From contig JAISIQ010000113.1 of NCBI GenBank assembly GCA_031261945.1, positions 1 through 5,297 of the forward strand: a stretch of DNA of 5,297 nt. The letters run 5' to 3'. Below the pieces are notes generated by a model. That model searched no databases. It saw only the letters and a list, made by a program, of their open reading frames with translations, and had not been told where the DNA came from. Shown here in pieces: positions 4,870-5,297 of this stretch; within the stretch, counting starts at the first letter, position 1; each line of letters starts with the position of its first letter. The position numbers and the translations under genes are program-made. Origin of the DNA: Methanobrevibacter sp. (lineage in GTDB: Archaea > Methanobacteriota > Methanobacteria > Methanobacteriales > Methanobacteriaceae).

Positions 4870-5297
4870 ATTTTAAGTAAATTTTTTATTTTAATAGCTG
4901 ATTTATTCATAGGCTTAATAAATTTAATTTTTAATATTATTAGTAAATTTAGTTCTATTTTTAATAATATTAATAATATTAATAGTAAGAATAGTAAGAA
5001 TAGCAGAAATAGTATAAATAGTAATGATAATAGGAATAATACTAATAAAAATAAAAATAATATGAATATGAATATTAATGATATTAATAAAGATAATACT
5101 AATATTTTATCAAAATTAAAGAATATTTTCATAGCTGATAATGAAAAAAATAATGAAATAGCTATTTTTAAAAATTTGCAAAGTAAATCATCAAATAAAT
5201 CACTATATTCTTCAGATAAAATAGCTAATGATAAAAATAATAAATCTTTTCAAAAACAATATCTAAACCGAATTTCTAATGACAATAGATTCAACAT
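4870..5297 (+). CDS. Asn-rich N-terminal part of a probable TadC/GspF-like platform protein, cut by the window end
   Basis: An open frame of 142 complete codons runs off the window. From the ATT at 4870, residues 5-31 are hydrophobic (FFILIADLFIGLINLIFNII core) and may form a membrane or amphipathic helix. Residues 32-78 are low complexity, with 23 Asn among 47 residues mixed with Ser, Lys and Ile. Residues 79-142 are polar, Lys/Asn/Ser-rich, with no recognised motif. No T2SSF domain is visible yet, so the platform-protein identity rests only on position, 69 bases after the ATPase and preceded by a strong ribosome site. Such ATPase-platform pairs are the rule for type IV pilus-like systems. 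The regular presence of in-phase ATA-GCT codons (4894, 5131, 5158, 5221), as in the other genes here, supports real coding. The start codon is non-standard or mutated. Confidence 0.55.
   Translation, partial: MLSKFFILIADLFIGLINLIFNIISKFSSIFNNINNINSKNSKNSRNSINSNDNRNNTNKNKNNMNMNINDINKDNTNILSKLKNIFIADNEKNNEIAIFKNLQSKSSNKSLYSSDKIANDKNNKSFQKQYLNRISNDNRFN
4963..5104. repeat. Asn-codon-rich simple sequence inside the last gene
   Basis: The tract consists largely of AAT codons alternating with AGT, ATT, AAA and AAG, for example AATAGTAAG repeated in tandem at 4981-4989 and 4990-4995 onward. It encodes a polar, probably disordered linker after the hydrophobic N-terminus. Its composition matches the non-coding tract at 3155-3320. 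Confidence 0.7.

Larger units (their letters stand above)
64..5226. repeat. Dispersed palindrome AATAGCTATT / core ATAGCT, highly iterated
   Basis: Full 10-mer palindromes occur at 64-73, 1136-1145, 2715-2724, 4623-4632 and 5157-5166. The core ATAGCT starts at 65, 218, 425, 770, 1005, 1137, 1573, 2041, 2477, 2617, 2716, 2752, 3117, 3502, 3593, 3802, 3994, 4624, 4669, 4894, 5131, 5158 and 5221. Of these 23 copies, 21 are preceded by A. Copies occur in every gene and in three non-coding places. In genes, 18 are in phase as Ile-Ala (ATA GCT); two (2477, 3593) are out of phase. Counts were made by eye. Confidence 0.8.

Noticed and set aside
4854..5132. Minus-strand Leu/Ile/Phe-rich frame resembling a membrane protein
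   Set aside because: Its hydrophobic look arises from reading AAT/AAA/AGT simple sequence backwards. The plus-strand frame has a strong ribosome site and continues to the window end.

Overview
The window reads as chromosomal DNA of a methanogenic archaeon of the Methanobacteriaceae, most likely Methanobrevibacter or a close relative. Three things point there: very AT-rich composition, an mfnE-type methanofuran kinase next to a small archaeal Zn-ribbon protein and archaeal EF-1beta, and archaeal-style signals (GGTGA/GGAGG ribosome sites, oligo-T terminators, TATA-like boxes). The genus is inferred; the euryarchaeal methanogen assignment is firm. All recognised genes lie on the + strand.

Layout: (1) 23-841, mfnE (methanofuran biosynthesis) abutting a 53-residue Zn-ribbon gene, translationally coupled. 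(2) 842-1443, about 600 bases without a convincing gene, holding oligo-T terminator signals, four short tandem duplications, inverted repeats and an 18-base direct repeat. (3) 1444-1713, elongation factor 1-beta. (4) 1714-1869, regularly spaced T-tracts, then an inverted repeat and a TATA-like box. (5) 1870-3117, a TctA-family membrane transporter. (6) 3118-3336, AAT/ATT/AGT simple sequence. (7) 3337-4800, a type II/IV secretion or pilus ATPase (TadA/CpaF/FlaI superfamily). (8) 4870 to the window end, the Asn-rich N-terminal part of a protein that by position is probably the membrane platform partner (TadC/GspF-like) of the ATPase.

Functionally, the first block joins C1-coenzyme biosynthesis with translation-associated genes, a neighbourhood I recall from other euryarchaea. 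The last two genes look like the motor and, by inference, the platform of an archaeal type IV pilus-like machine. The transporter stands alone between them.

The most unusual signal is not a gene. The palindrome AATAGCTATT and its core ATAGCT are strongly over-represented: 23 copies of ATAGCT and 5 full 10-mers, in coding and non-coding DNA. Ile-Ala dipeptides are encoded as ATA-GCT in 18 of 21 cases. This resembles a highly iterated palindrome (HIP1-like) system. A second oddity is that two genes, mfnE and the last one, have no ATG/GTG/TTG in frame at their expected start but have a good ribosome site 6-7 bases before an ATT codon.
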